Shown: positions 1 through 8,600 of the stretch, piece by piece
How positions within the stretch are numbered: the first letter of the stretch is position 1
Layout of the letters: each line of letters opens with the position of its first letter
Source: Circinella umbellata
Taxonomy: Eukaryota > Mucoromycota > Mucoromycetes > Mucorales > Lichtheimiaceae
NCBI GenBank assembly: GCA_025093555.1
Contig: JAIWNF010000204.1
Coordinates: 1 to 10,670, forward strand
Reading direction: 5' to 3'
DNA length: 10,670 nucleotides
The notes under the pieces: generated by a model
What the model saw: only the letters and a program-made list of their open reading frames with translations
Told to the model about the DNA's origin: nothing
Database searches by the model: none
Position numbers and translations under genes: made by a program

Positions 1-719
1 TAAATTCAGGGCAAAGTATGAGTAAAAGAGTACACGTAATCTGGCCAAAAAAAAGTATTACAACTACCTGTATTAAACATAAGAACCGACATATAAACTC
101 CGTTACCGGATAGGGGCATCTATGTATAAGATTAAAAAAATGTGAATCAGTGCTGGTGTGATAGTCAAAGATGATAATTATAGATTACTTTAAAGATGGG
201 GTGAAATCTACATCGTGTCATTTTGTTGTAGTAAAGGGGAGTAGAGTAGAAAGAAAGATGTTGAAAAAAGAAGAATAAAAATAATGACCAAATTAGGGCA
301 TTCACACCAGGAACTAGGTTAACCAAATTGGGACCAGAAAAATCTTTTTATGTTAATATGGCATTGTCTATTTGGCTAAGGTGTGTCATCACCATATATG
401 TACTGCGATGTTGTTCTCTCTGCATAACACATAAAATAACATTATCATTCATATAACTTACCATTAATAATTTTTTAAAAGAACTTCCAATAATAAAAAC
501 AGTACTCGTTATTTTTTTTTGGTAAATAAGCTAGTTTTTAAGAGGTGTAGCTGTATATATTTATTTTACTACAAGTGAAACTTCATTGCATAAATTTGTC
601 ATTAGTGCCTTGAAAGGGAAATAAATAACAACAAAAAAATATAAATATAAAGGTTGTGAATGTAAATTATCGAGCCTTTATTTCAATTGTTTTCTTATTA
701 AACATATATCTTTCTTACT
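1..719. other. AT-rich non-coding flank, no gene seen
   Basis: No reading frame of useful length with codon-like structure is visible on either strand. The stretch is AT-rich with many homopolymer runs. Its last 80 bases hold a TATA-like box and the leader of the gene that begins at 720. Confidence 0.6.
640..651 (+). promoter_or_regulatory. TATA-like box of the gene at 720
   Basis: TATAAATATAAA begins exactly 80 nt before the ATG at 720. The ATG sits in the context TTCTTACTATG. The transposase gene at 5667 has a TATAAATA also exactly 80 nt before its ATG, with the same TTCTTACTATG context, so this may be the usual core-promoter layout of the organism. Confidence 0.45.
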
Positions 720-1386
720 ATGAACAACACTTTCCTAATGGATGATAACTTCGACGATTTTACTGAAAGATACAGCAGTACACCAGCTCCTGCTCAAGAA
801 GTACCTGGTCGTAATACTTTGGGATCCATAGAGAATGGCGCTCGTGCATTTAATGGAAGTAGTACCCTTTGGAGTGAAATGGGTAAAATGCATACTTAGA
901 TTGACATTGCAGACTCCAAGTTGTTACATTTTCAAAAATTAGTGGAGATGCAAGGAGGTGTTATTAACACTGTCAATAAACGCAACGCCGACCTAGAGCA
1001 AGAGGTCCACGAGTTGAAGAACCAGATAGACAAGAGTATGAAAAAGAAGTCTTGTAGTCCACGTGAAAACGTACTTTCAGTAATAATATTGATAGTTTTC
1101 TTTATATAATTTCTTTAATATTGGGAATAATACTAAGGCAACACCTCAATGTTATATAAATTAGTGCTTTATGAGAAACCACTATAAGAGGAAGATGATT
1201 CCTGAAGGTGCGGTCTGGAATTTTGAGTATGCCTATAATGATGAAGAGAACCTCGGCGTCAGAAGAGGAATTATCAACTATACGAAGAAGGCTTCTGACG
1301 ACTTGGGATATAGATGGGCTGACGAATTGATCGAAGAGAAGCTGATCGTGGTGTACAAGAACGCCAAATACACCAGCAGCTTAATA

Positions 1387-1394
1387 CCTGAAAG
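1387..1394. repeat. Left 8 bp target-site duplication of the hAT-like element
   Basis: CCTGAAAG is identical to 2404-2411 on the other side of the element. Confidence 0.82.
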
Positions 1395-1408
1395 TAGGGT
1401 TCTTAGTA

Positions 1409-1550
1409 GACTGATCTGGATCGGATTGGCACCATTTCGAATCCGATCCGTTTTGAAACGGATCGGATTTTCGGAAATCCGGATTGTCCACGGATTAGAA
1501 AATTGCAATCCGAATCCGTTTCGTAAAAATCCAGATTGAATCCGTAATCC
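1409..1550. repeat. Left subterminal ATCCG/CGGAT repeat cluster with hairpin
   Basis: About a dozen copies of ATCCG or its inverse CGGAT occur in about 140 bases. They include a perfect inverted repeat with 14 bp arms (AATCCGATCCGTTT at 1440-1453 and its complement at 1456-1469) and only 2 bases between. Subterminal motif clusters in hAT elements usually bind the transposase. Confidence 0.75.
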
Positions 1551-1752
1551 ATAATGCAAAAGGATCAATTAGATGAAAATTTAGGCTATATAGTAGATCT
1601 CACAGTATTTTTTCATGAGAAAAGGTATTTTACAAGATGGTGTATGGTAGTCGTTTGAGATCGTTTAAGAACAGTAAAGCATTGGTAACAGAGGTGCATT
1701 ATTTTTAGATGATTTTATTATTTTGGTTTGAAAAACATAATAGGAAATAAAT

Positions 1753-1904
1753 AAGTTATAATAAAAAAAGAATTGTAGTAATAAAAAGTTATAGTGGGAA
1801 ATGAGTTATAGTAGAAAAAAAGTTATAATGGGAAAAAAGAAGTTACAATGGGAAAAGAAAAATTATAGTGGGAAAGTTATAGTAGGAAAAAAAAAGTTAT
1901 AGTG
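1753..1904 (+). repeat. Degenerate tandem repeat, AAGTTATAGTGGGAAA-like unit
   Basis: About eight diverged copies of a 16-22 bp unit built around GTTATAGTGGGAA follow one another inside the hAT-like element. The copies differ mainly in A-run length and GTAGG/GTGGG/ATGGG variants. They have no coding capacity. Confidence 0.65.
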
Positions 1905-2235
1905 ATAACATGACGTGGATTTTTTTTTTTGTGGGGGCGAGTATAAGTTTACCTTTTCTGTTTACAACCAAATAAAAGTTCATAATTTTCTTTATCATTA
2001 CTAGATTAATAAAAATAGTAATTAAGTTCATTAATCTCTCTTTTTAATCTTCAATTTTTGTTTCTTTCTTTTCAGATTTTTTTTTCTATATTAAAGCCAT
2101 TACTACTTTTCTTTTCAACTGCTCTATTCAAGTATATAATAATATACAAAAACTTACTCTCTTCTTTATTTGAATATATATATACCTTACCACAGCATTG
2201 TTAAAACTTTGATCCATTACTCTATAATTATAATG

Positions 2236-2391
2236 ACGGATCAGAAAAATCCGATGGATCCATAGATCTCAATCTGTCTACAATCCGGATTGTAGGGTTA
2301 CGATCCGAATCCGATCCGAATCCGTTGAGACACAATCCAAATCCGATCCAATCCGTATGAAAAACGGATTAGTTTATAAATCCGGATTGTA
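2236..2391. repeat. Right subterminal ATCCG/CGGAT repeat cluster
   Basis: This is the counterpart of the left cluster near the right end of the hAT-like element. It includes GATCCGAATCC direct repeats and the 16 bp perfect palindrome TACAATCCGGATTGTA at 2279-2294. Confidence 0.75.
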
Positions 2392-2403
2392 CTAAGATCC
2401 CTA

Positions 2404-2411
2404 CCTGAAAG
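2404..2411. repeat. Right 8 bp target-site duplication of the hAT-like element
   Basis: CCTGAAAG is identical to 1387-1394. The bases just inside the element are CCCTA, the inverse of the left TAGGG. Confidence 0.82.
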
Positions 2412-3721
2412 AAAAGAAAAAGAGAGAAAAAGATCTCAAAAAAATAGTGTTTGAAATAAGGTTAGTTAGTGTTTTTATAAAACCTCAAAGTCCCATTGAG
2501 TCCAGCGAAGTCCCCAAAATTTCAAACTCAAAGGGACGTCGGGAATAGTAAGCCAATTATTTTACACAAAAGTGAAAAATAAGTGCTTTATTTGCACTCC
2601 AAGTCCCCACTCAAAATATAGATGTCCCTGCCTGCATAACACTAAAAAAACTATTTTTTTCCTCATCTTTTTCTTTTTTTTTTTTTTTTTTTTTTACATA
2701 TGGGTACCTTCATAATGGAAAAAAGAATCAATCGATTAACAAATCAAACAGATACTTGTTCTAAGAACATGGATAGCAGATAGAATATTCACATACATCA
2801 ACAGGCAACAGTTTCGCATTCGGTTATATGTTCAATCGAGAGGCAATAGAAAATGTTCATACGAGCCAAACACACAAGAAGATCGTACATGCATTGCTAA
2901 ACATGGATCGTCATTAATATCAAAGACTGCACATGGAACTTCCTCAAACAAAAAGTATTAAGCGAACCAGATTACAATGTATGTTTCATATAAATTATCT
3001 TTATATTGTATTTAAGTAAATCCTCAATGTATTTCGCACTTGATCGACGAACCTATTATTTATTCTTTTATGAACCCCTGGCGAAATACTTCTCGACATT
3101 ATTTTAAGCGATAATTGATACCATTGCATTGAAAAGAAAGCAGGATTGAGAACAAGCACTTAATGATCCATCAACAGTTACAGAGTTTAACAAAATGAGA
3201 GGTAATAGCTATGGATTGGTGGAAAAAGTTTGGTAATTTGATAGCAATGATGGCATTTCCTGGGAAAACACAGCAATCAGTAGTGTATCAATGTAGATTT
3301 TGGAATATGGATGATAATAATATAACTTTTTTAATATAAGGGATTTACAGTTTTTGATGGAAGAGGGTGCTTTGGTCATAATTACTATAGATGTTAGGTT
3401 TGAGTATAAGCAGATTGAATAAAAAGAAAATGAATATTGATCTATCCTTTGTTTCCTGAGCATGGATTTTATAATTTCTTAAAGTTCTTGTATATATATT
3501 ATCGTTTAGATAAGCTAGAAAAATGAATTATTTTTTTTAAGTAGTGATTATTATGATTATCATTTTATCCATATATTGTCAATTTATTTAGTAGCACTGT
3601 GCAATTTAATATTTAATTACGCATGAATATCCCAAGTGACAAATATACTTAACCTGCTCTTTATCACTTACTTGTAGGTAGTGACCAAACAATCGGCAAG
3701 AAAAGGTACAATGCTTTGGGG
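2412..3721. other. AT-rich intergenic region, no credible gene
   Basis: Only short reading frames without codon structure are present. Visible items are several AAGTCCC-type motifs at 2487-2629, a run of 22 T at 2674-2695, and a 9 bp inverted repeat GTATTTCGC at 3029-3037 with its complement at 3081-3089. None forms a recognised element. The right edge is the insertion site of the CACTA element. Confidence 0.55.
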
Positions 3722-3724
3722 GAA
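3722..3724. repeat. Left 3 bp target-site duplication (GAA) of the CACTA element
   Basis: GAA directly precedes CACCATGGGA, and the same three bases directly follow the right end at 9422-9424. CACTA elements characteristically duplicate 2-3 bp. Confidence 0.75.
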
Positions 3725-3760
3725 CACCATGGGACATTTCCGGGATCTGCGGAAACTGCG
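3725..3760 (+). repeat. Left terminal inverted repeat of the CACTA element
   Basis: It begins CACCATGGGACATTTCCGG and continues with further CGGA motifs (TGCGGAAAC, CTCCGGAAC to about 3774). It matches the inverse of 9386-9421 except at about seven positions. Confidence 0.8.
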
Positions 3761-3887
3761 CAATCTCCGGAACTTGTGATTTGAAAGTCAGTAGGGTAAT
3801 TCTCTTTTTGGCAAACAGTGTAACAAAAATAATCCAATCAAAACTCGAGAAATTAATCATATAAATCATAAATGTTATTGTAAATAT

Positions 3888-3893
3888 TTTATT
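3888..3893 (-). terminator. Poly(A) signal of the accessory gene
   Basis: AATAAA on the minus strand lies about 45 nt after the accessory gene's TGA (3938-3940) and still inside the transposon. Confidence 0.5.
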
Positions 3894-3937
3894 ATTAAAA
3901 TCATATTGTTCATATTGTTCATATTATATATCATATA

Positions 3938-5445
3938 TCATTGTTGGGGTGGAGGGCGTTCGCGAGTTGATTTGGGGAATGACTGAGAAGCTACACGCTT
4001 CCTCAGTCGTCGAGCAGAAGAGGGGCCAGGAGTAGGAGTAGGAGTAGGAGTAGGAGTAGGAGTAGGAGTAGGAGTAGGAGTAGGAGTAGGAGTAGGAGTA
4101 GGAGCAGGAGTAGGAGCAGGAGTAGGAGCAGGAGAAGGAACGGAAGAGGTGGATGAAAAAGTAGTGAGAGGAGGCTGTTCGGATTCATGCGTAGTTGGTA
4201 TATGGGATCGTAGTTGTTGAATTGTAGATGATGATGGCGATGGTGAAGGAACAGATGGAGAAATTAATGGTGGTAGTGGCCTATAAAAGAAGTTCCAATT
4301 AGAAACATTATTAAACATATTACTAAGTTTTTGTTACTACTCACATTTGATCTTGGGTATTTGATTCGTTATGATCACTGGTGCTACAAAAAAAACCTTT
4401 TAATACATCTAGTTTAACAAGTGCTCATACATAACTTACATAGACATAAATGACCCTTGAGTTCGTAATGTTGGTGTCGGCGAAGCTCCTCGTTGGCTAG
4501 ATAAACCCATACGACTCCTATTCATATCTGTTAGTACGAAACAATGTATAAAATATTGTCCAATATTGCTACTTACATTGCTGACCGAGCACCAATAGAA
4601 GAACCTACAGAGTCATTTGTACTGGATCTATAAATAATATAATTAGTAGAGAGTCTTATTAATTAATGCAGCTACTTAATAAATGAACTTACTGATAACA
4701 TATAAACATACCTGGCGATGGTCTTAAAGACATTACGGATGAAGTAATCCCCTACCCAATGGTCCTTGCACTTGTCGATCGGCAACTTGTACATATATTT
4801 GATATTGGTCTCAAATTTAGCAATTTCCATCCTCTTGCTCTGAGGTAGAAAGTCTCTATAAGTCGTCACCGAAGGAGCCTCACCCAAGATACATTTAAGA
4901 GCTTTCTTATGCGTTTTTGACTCCTTCAGCAACGACTCATACATACCATTGACGCTTTCCTCACCTATATTTCCATGCGTTTTCAGAAAGGTGAGGATGG
5001 CCTTTTTGCCGATCGACTTGTCCTTCCCGTACGCGGGCTTTTCGATAATGCCAATTGAATTGACATCTGGCGCACCACGGGGAGGTTGGTAATGCTGTGC
5101 CATACTGTCGTGAAACCGTTGCTCTCGTTCTTCTTCATGGCTGTAGGCAGCAAGCGGCATGGCGACAGTACCAAGTGATTGCCGGAGAAGTTGTTGCTGT
5201 TGTTGCTGCGGGTAATGCTGCTGTTGTTGCTGCGGGTAATGCTGTTGTTGTTGCTGCGGGTAATGCTGTTGTTGTTGCTGCGGGAGAGGTTGCTGTGGAT
5301 TGTTACCTAGATGTTCCTCTACAGCTGCCACACGTTGCTTGATTTCTACAACATCATTGCGCAATTGCGAAATTGAATCACGAATCTCCAAGAGCAAATC
5401 AAGATAAGGATCAGTTGGTACAAATTGCTGATTAGTGGGATTCAT
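3938..5445 (-). CDS. CACTA accessory protein: coiled coil, poly-Q and Pro-Thr repeats (TnpA-like position)
   Basis: I do not recognise the family. I join five exons on the minus strand: 5445-4712, 4627-4577, 4517-4440, 4383-4345 and 4280-3938. They form one open frame of 415 codons including the TGA, so the protein has 414 aa. Introns are 84, 59, 56 and 64 nt with GTATGT, GTAAGT, GTAAGT and GTGAGT donors. I chose the ATG at 5445 because the in-frame extension upstream is only pyrimidine-rich sequence giving Phe/Leu/Ser. Residues 14-47 look like a short coiled coil. Residues 50-86 are Gln-rich, with three HYP-poly-Q units. Residues 128-245 are a mixed, probably folded part (for example [10 protein letters not shown] and [18 protein letters not shown]). 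Exons 2-4 are Ser/Thr-rich, and exon 5 has a Pro/Ser-rich part, a (PT)n repeat and a basic end, RRLRKR. The basic end and the placement beside the transposase suggest a nuclear DNA-binding accessory factor, but this is inference. Confidence 0.72.
4029..4136 (-). repeat. Hexanucleotide array encoding a Pro-Thr/Pro-Ala repeat
   Basis: Eighteen hexamers on the plus strand begin with twelve perfect GGAGTA copies, then alternate GGAGCA and GGAGTA, and end in GGAGAA. On the minus strand they encode Pro-Thr with occasional Pro-Ala in exon 5 of the accessory gene. Pure hexamer runs are prone to length change, so copy number probably varies between element copies. Confidence 0.9.
5191..5284 (-). repeat. 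24 bp minisatellite encoding HYP-poly-Q units
   Basis: A 24 bp unit containing TTGCTGCGGGTAATGCTG recurs with cores at 5209, 5233 and 5257 and a partial copy at 5281. It encodes His-Tyr-Pro followed by five Gln on the minus strand. The period is a multiple of three, so unit gain or loss keeps the frame. Confidence 0.85.
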
Positions 5446-5666
5446 CCTAAAAAAAAGCTTGGAAAAAAAACGAGAAAAAGTTAAACTAAAAAAAAATAGA
5501 AGAAAAAAAAAAGAACGCGTCATTGACTGCGCAGAATCATCGCTATGACTGGCAATCATCGTCGTACAAGCCAGACTCTATAATAGTATAAATACGAAAT
5601 AAATTTAACATATCTTGTCAATCATCACTTCAAATTATCCATTGCATTTTTACATTTATTCTTACT
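5446..5666. promoter_or_regulatory. Divergent promoter region between the two transposon genes
   Basis: The 221 bp between the two ATGs must serve both genes. A TATAAATA at 5587-5594 faces the transposase gene. On the minus strand the 70 bases before the accessory ATG are strongly pyrimidine-rich and end in TTTTTTTTAGG, resembling an intron 3' end, so a 5' UTR intron for the accessory gene is possible. No clear minus-strand TATA box was seen. Confidence 0.5.
5587..5594 (+). promoter_or_regulatory. TATA-like box of the transposase gene
   Basis: TATAAATA begins 80 nt upstream of the ATG at 5667, which has the context TTCTTACTATG. The spacing and start context equal those of the gene at 720. 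Confidence 0.5.
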
Positions 5667-8600
5667 ATGCCTTTACTTAACGGTCCAATTTGTCCAATCT
5701 GCTCATTACCACAACGCATTAGAAACTTTGAAAACCATATTTCTTCGTGTAGTAAGTTAAATACAAACCGCTGATATACAAATGTACAAATAAACTGGCT
5801 TCTAATGTGTGAAAATAGCTGGTGTTCGACCTTATAGAGACCCCGAGTTACTGGATGAAGCCTTGCCTATCGATGTTCCAATGATCTCTGAGCAAGATGA
5901 CGATGATATGATTATGGATGGTTCACCTATCCAAGAAGACCCTACTGGTATTCCACCAGTAACCAACTATGATGACAGCGATTACATCGATTTTGATTAT
6001 GGCGATATGCCACCTGTTGTTGGTGAACAAGAAGTCGGAGAGGACGAGGATGATGATTTTCTAACAGATGACAATTATACAGATGCTGGTGAAGATGAAG
6101 AAGGAGTACACTATGACATCGGATCGGGACAAAACGATGACCAAAGAAACGCACCCGCTATTGTAGAGTATGTTGATCCATGGGACGAACAGCCTGCGTT
6201 AGAAACTGGCCAGTGTATCGAGTACACCGAACACGGTCCAATGCCTTTGGATGGTCATGAAAAAAAGAGCTATGAACTTTATAGCTGGGCACAGCAGCAA
6301 AATATCAGTAGATTTGCATATGAAGAGTTACTCAAGCTATTGAACAAATGGATTGTGGATGATGATGGATTCAGTAAGTGTTTGTTTACATTGTGTTTTA
6401 TAATTCATTGTAAGTCATAGTTACTAAATATAAAAAAAAGATGGCATGCCTTTATTTTCTCCTCAGAAGTGTGAATCACGCATGGATAAACTGTTTGACC
6501 TCCAGGAAACCAAGTATCGCATGTGTCCAAACGGTTGTCGTCTTTTTCCACAAGGTTCAACAGATCCTTGTTTATGTGAAGCAGTACAATTCAGGCCCAA
6601 CGGTACCCCTATTAAAACCATGCCGTATTTCCCACTTGCGAAGCAATTATCAGCCTTTGTTGCAGATGATAATACCTGTGATCTTCTTTTACAAACTGGA
6701 CAACAAACTGAAGAAGGTATAATGACAGACATATTCGATGGGTCTGTGTACCAGGCTTGTAAGCAAGAACTATTTCCAACCGATATGGATATTGCCCTCT
6801 CGCTTTTCATCGATGGTTTTTCGGCGTTCAAAGGCAGTAACAATTCCAAAATGACAATTCTACATGTTGTTATTTTAAGCCTACCGCCCCTAGAAAGGTA
6901 AATAGTTTTTTTGGAGTATAAGTCAAACGTGTATTATATTCTGTATTAACTTATTCATTTTTATGTAAACATAGATACAAAACGAAAAATCTCCTCCAAG
7001 TTGCAATCATTCCCGGTGACCACACAGGAAACTTGTATACTTTCCTCAAGCCTTTGCTGAACGAACTTCGTATACTTGAAGATGCTGGTATGAAGGTTTC
7101 TTGTCTAAGTGGCGTGTTCATCTTCAACGTCCATTTGATGCTCACCAGTGGGGATATTATTGGAGTACAAGAGATTTGTCATCATAAGGGACACAATTCA
7201 ATGTATGGTTGCCATCAATGTCTGATCACAACCGTGCCACATACGAGTCCATCAGGTAATGGGACTGGCCATTACTACACCGGAACAGTAGCCATGTCTA
7301 ATCCAAGAGAAATCGATGAGTTCACCGAAGGTGATAAGGTATGATTTTGATTCATGTTTTACTTGACAGAAATAATTCAATTATTTTACATATTTTTTTT
7401 AACTTACCAATATAAAACATTACTCTTGGGATCACAGGGCTTTGGAATCGTAAAGGCCACCGAATTTGGATCATTAAAGTCCTTCCACGGATACACATTC
7501 TTTGGTTTGGACGAATTACATCTTATTGGCGCAAACTGCACCAGAAAAATATGGCTAATGATATCCGGCGAATACCCAAACGTTGACACCACTATCACGT
7601 TATCCAACCGAAGTTGCTCGGCCATTGGCAGTGCCATCATTGAGTCAAAAACTACTATACCATCATCCGCATTTGAGGGTAGTTTTCGTGGTCAGTATTT
7701 ATAAAAATTATCTGTATAATATTATAGTTTCAAGCTTATGTAGTATTTTGACTTACCAACCTTCTTTATTCATCAGATGTATCCAGAAAAGCGAAGCTCA
7801 TGCGATCAGTTGACTGGATCGTATTTATGCAATGTGTGTTGCCAACACTTGTATTTGAGCAACTCGTGGACCTATATGGGGCCAATGCTCCACAAGTTGA
7901 GGCTGTCATGTCCTTTGTGATTGGATGTTCGCTTGCACTACAATGGGAGATAGACGAAGAAGATTTGGTTAAAATCAAATCGTAAGTAGACATTTATTAG
8001 CCCATGTTCTTGCTATTGGAAAATCCATCAACTAACAGTGTACTTAATATTAGAAACTTAAATACTTGGCATGTGCATTTGAAAGATAATGTCACCCCTA
8101 ATATGTATACCGTTAATTTCCATTACTTGCGCCATATCCATGATACTATCAAAGCTCTAGGTCCTTTGAGAGCGTATAGCACAAGGTCAGCTGAAAGAGC
8201 AATTGGTAAGATTATTTAATCGTATTAAACACATACAATAGACAGGTAGCAGCCTCCTTACCTCTTTTATTATCTTCTTAATAGGATTCTTCAAACGTCA
8301 TGTCAAGTCAAGAGTTTCTCCTGGGGTCAACGCTGGAAATATTATCAAGCGCCATCTTATCATGCGAAACTTTGAACGCACATACAACCCTGACGAGTTC
8401 CTGGATGAGCAACCAGAGGATAATGACTACTTGGTGGAGGGGTATCTAGATGTTGAACTATGGGATTGCCGTGAGGGGTCCATCTATGATTTTCTGGAAG
8501 ATTTTGATATGCGAGAGTATATCAAAAACTACTGGCATAATCAGTTCCCCGATGATCGCGCATTGACCACGCCAATTAGCACCAGCATTCGAGTTGGAAA

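Larger units (their letters stand above)
1395..2403. mobile_element. Non-autonomous hAT-like element (MITE-like), 1,009 bp
   Basis: The left end reads TAGGGTTCTTAGTA and the reverse complement of the right end reads TAGGGATCTTAGTA, so 13 of 14 bases match. The element is flanked by perfect 8 bp direct repeats CCTGAAAG (1387-1394 and 2404-2411). An 8 bp target duplication with a short TAGGG-type inverted end is the established signature of the hAT superfamily. Both ends carry dense ATCCG/CGGAT subterminal repeats, as many hAT elements do. There is no transposase coding inside; the interior is a degenerate tandem repeat followed by a T-rich stretch. It must be mobilised in trans by an autonomous relative. 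It sits inside the coding part of the gene that starts at 720. Confidence 0.82.
720..2451 (+). pseudogene. Unrecognised coiled-coil protein gene, broken by a nonsense codon and a hAT insertion
   Basis: I do not recognise the family. Exon 1 starts at the ATG at 720 and runs 120 codons to 1079 (donor TCA|GTAATA; an in-phase alternative donor lies at 1071). Exon 2 starts at 1165 after TTAG and continues in the same phase, with an ACTAAGG branch-like site upstream. Exon 1 has an in-frame TAG at 897-899 (residue 60). Coding resumes directly after it, and CAG (Gln) fits the reading, so the stop looks like a single C-to-T change. The second half of exon 1 is rich in heptad-like leucine and charged residues (LEQEVHELKNQID), which suggests a coiled coil. 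Exon 2 encodes a mixed, globular-looking segment (WADELIEEKLIVVYK). It is interrupted at 1394 by the element at 1395-2403. If the element and one target copy are removed, the frame runs on through a Lys/Glu/Arg-rich tail and stops at the TGA ending at 2451. The total would be about 230 residues. It could be a host gene or an accessory gene of another transposon. Confidence 0.6.

Noticed and set aside
1278..1568. 96-codon minus-strand frame
   Set aside because: It spans the boundary between the broken gene and the hAT-like element, so it is a chance frame.
2674..2695. Run of 22 T, considered as the poly(A) tail of a minus-strand retroelement
   Set aside because: No reverse-transcriptase-like coding, no target duplication and no element body were found next to it.
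2757..2769. TGTTCTAAGAACA palindrome
   Set aside because: It is a single 6+6 bp inverted repeat in AT-rich DNA with no gene nearby, and is expected by chance at this scale.
3209..3463. 84-codon open frame on the minus strand
   Set aside because: No recognisable motif, no splice context and AT-rich composition give a Ser/Leu/Ile-rich product that looks like chance.
3606..3869. 87-codon open frame on the minus strand
   Set aside because: It crosses the left CACTA terminus at 3725, joining element and flank, so it cannot be an old gene as it stands.
4003..4188. Poly-leucine frame on the minus strand
   Set aside because: This is the out-of-frame shadow of the Pro-Thr hexamer array in exon 5 of the accessory gene.
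6463..6849. 128-codon minus-strand frame opposite transposase exon 3
   Set aside because: The plus-strand frame carries the zinc ribbon and the IDGF catalytic motif; the minus frame is its antisense shadow.
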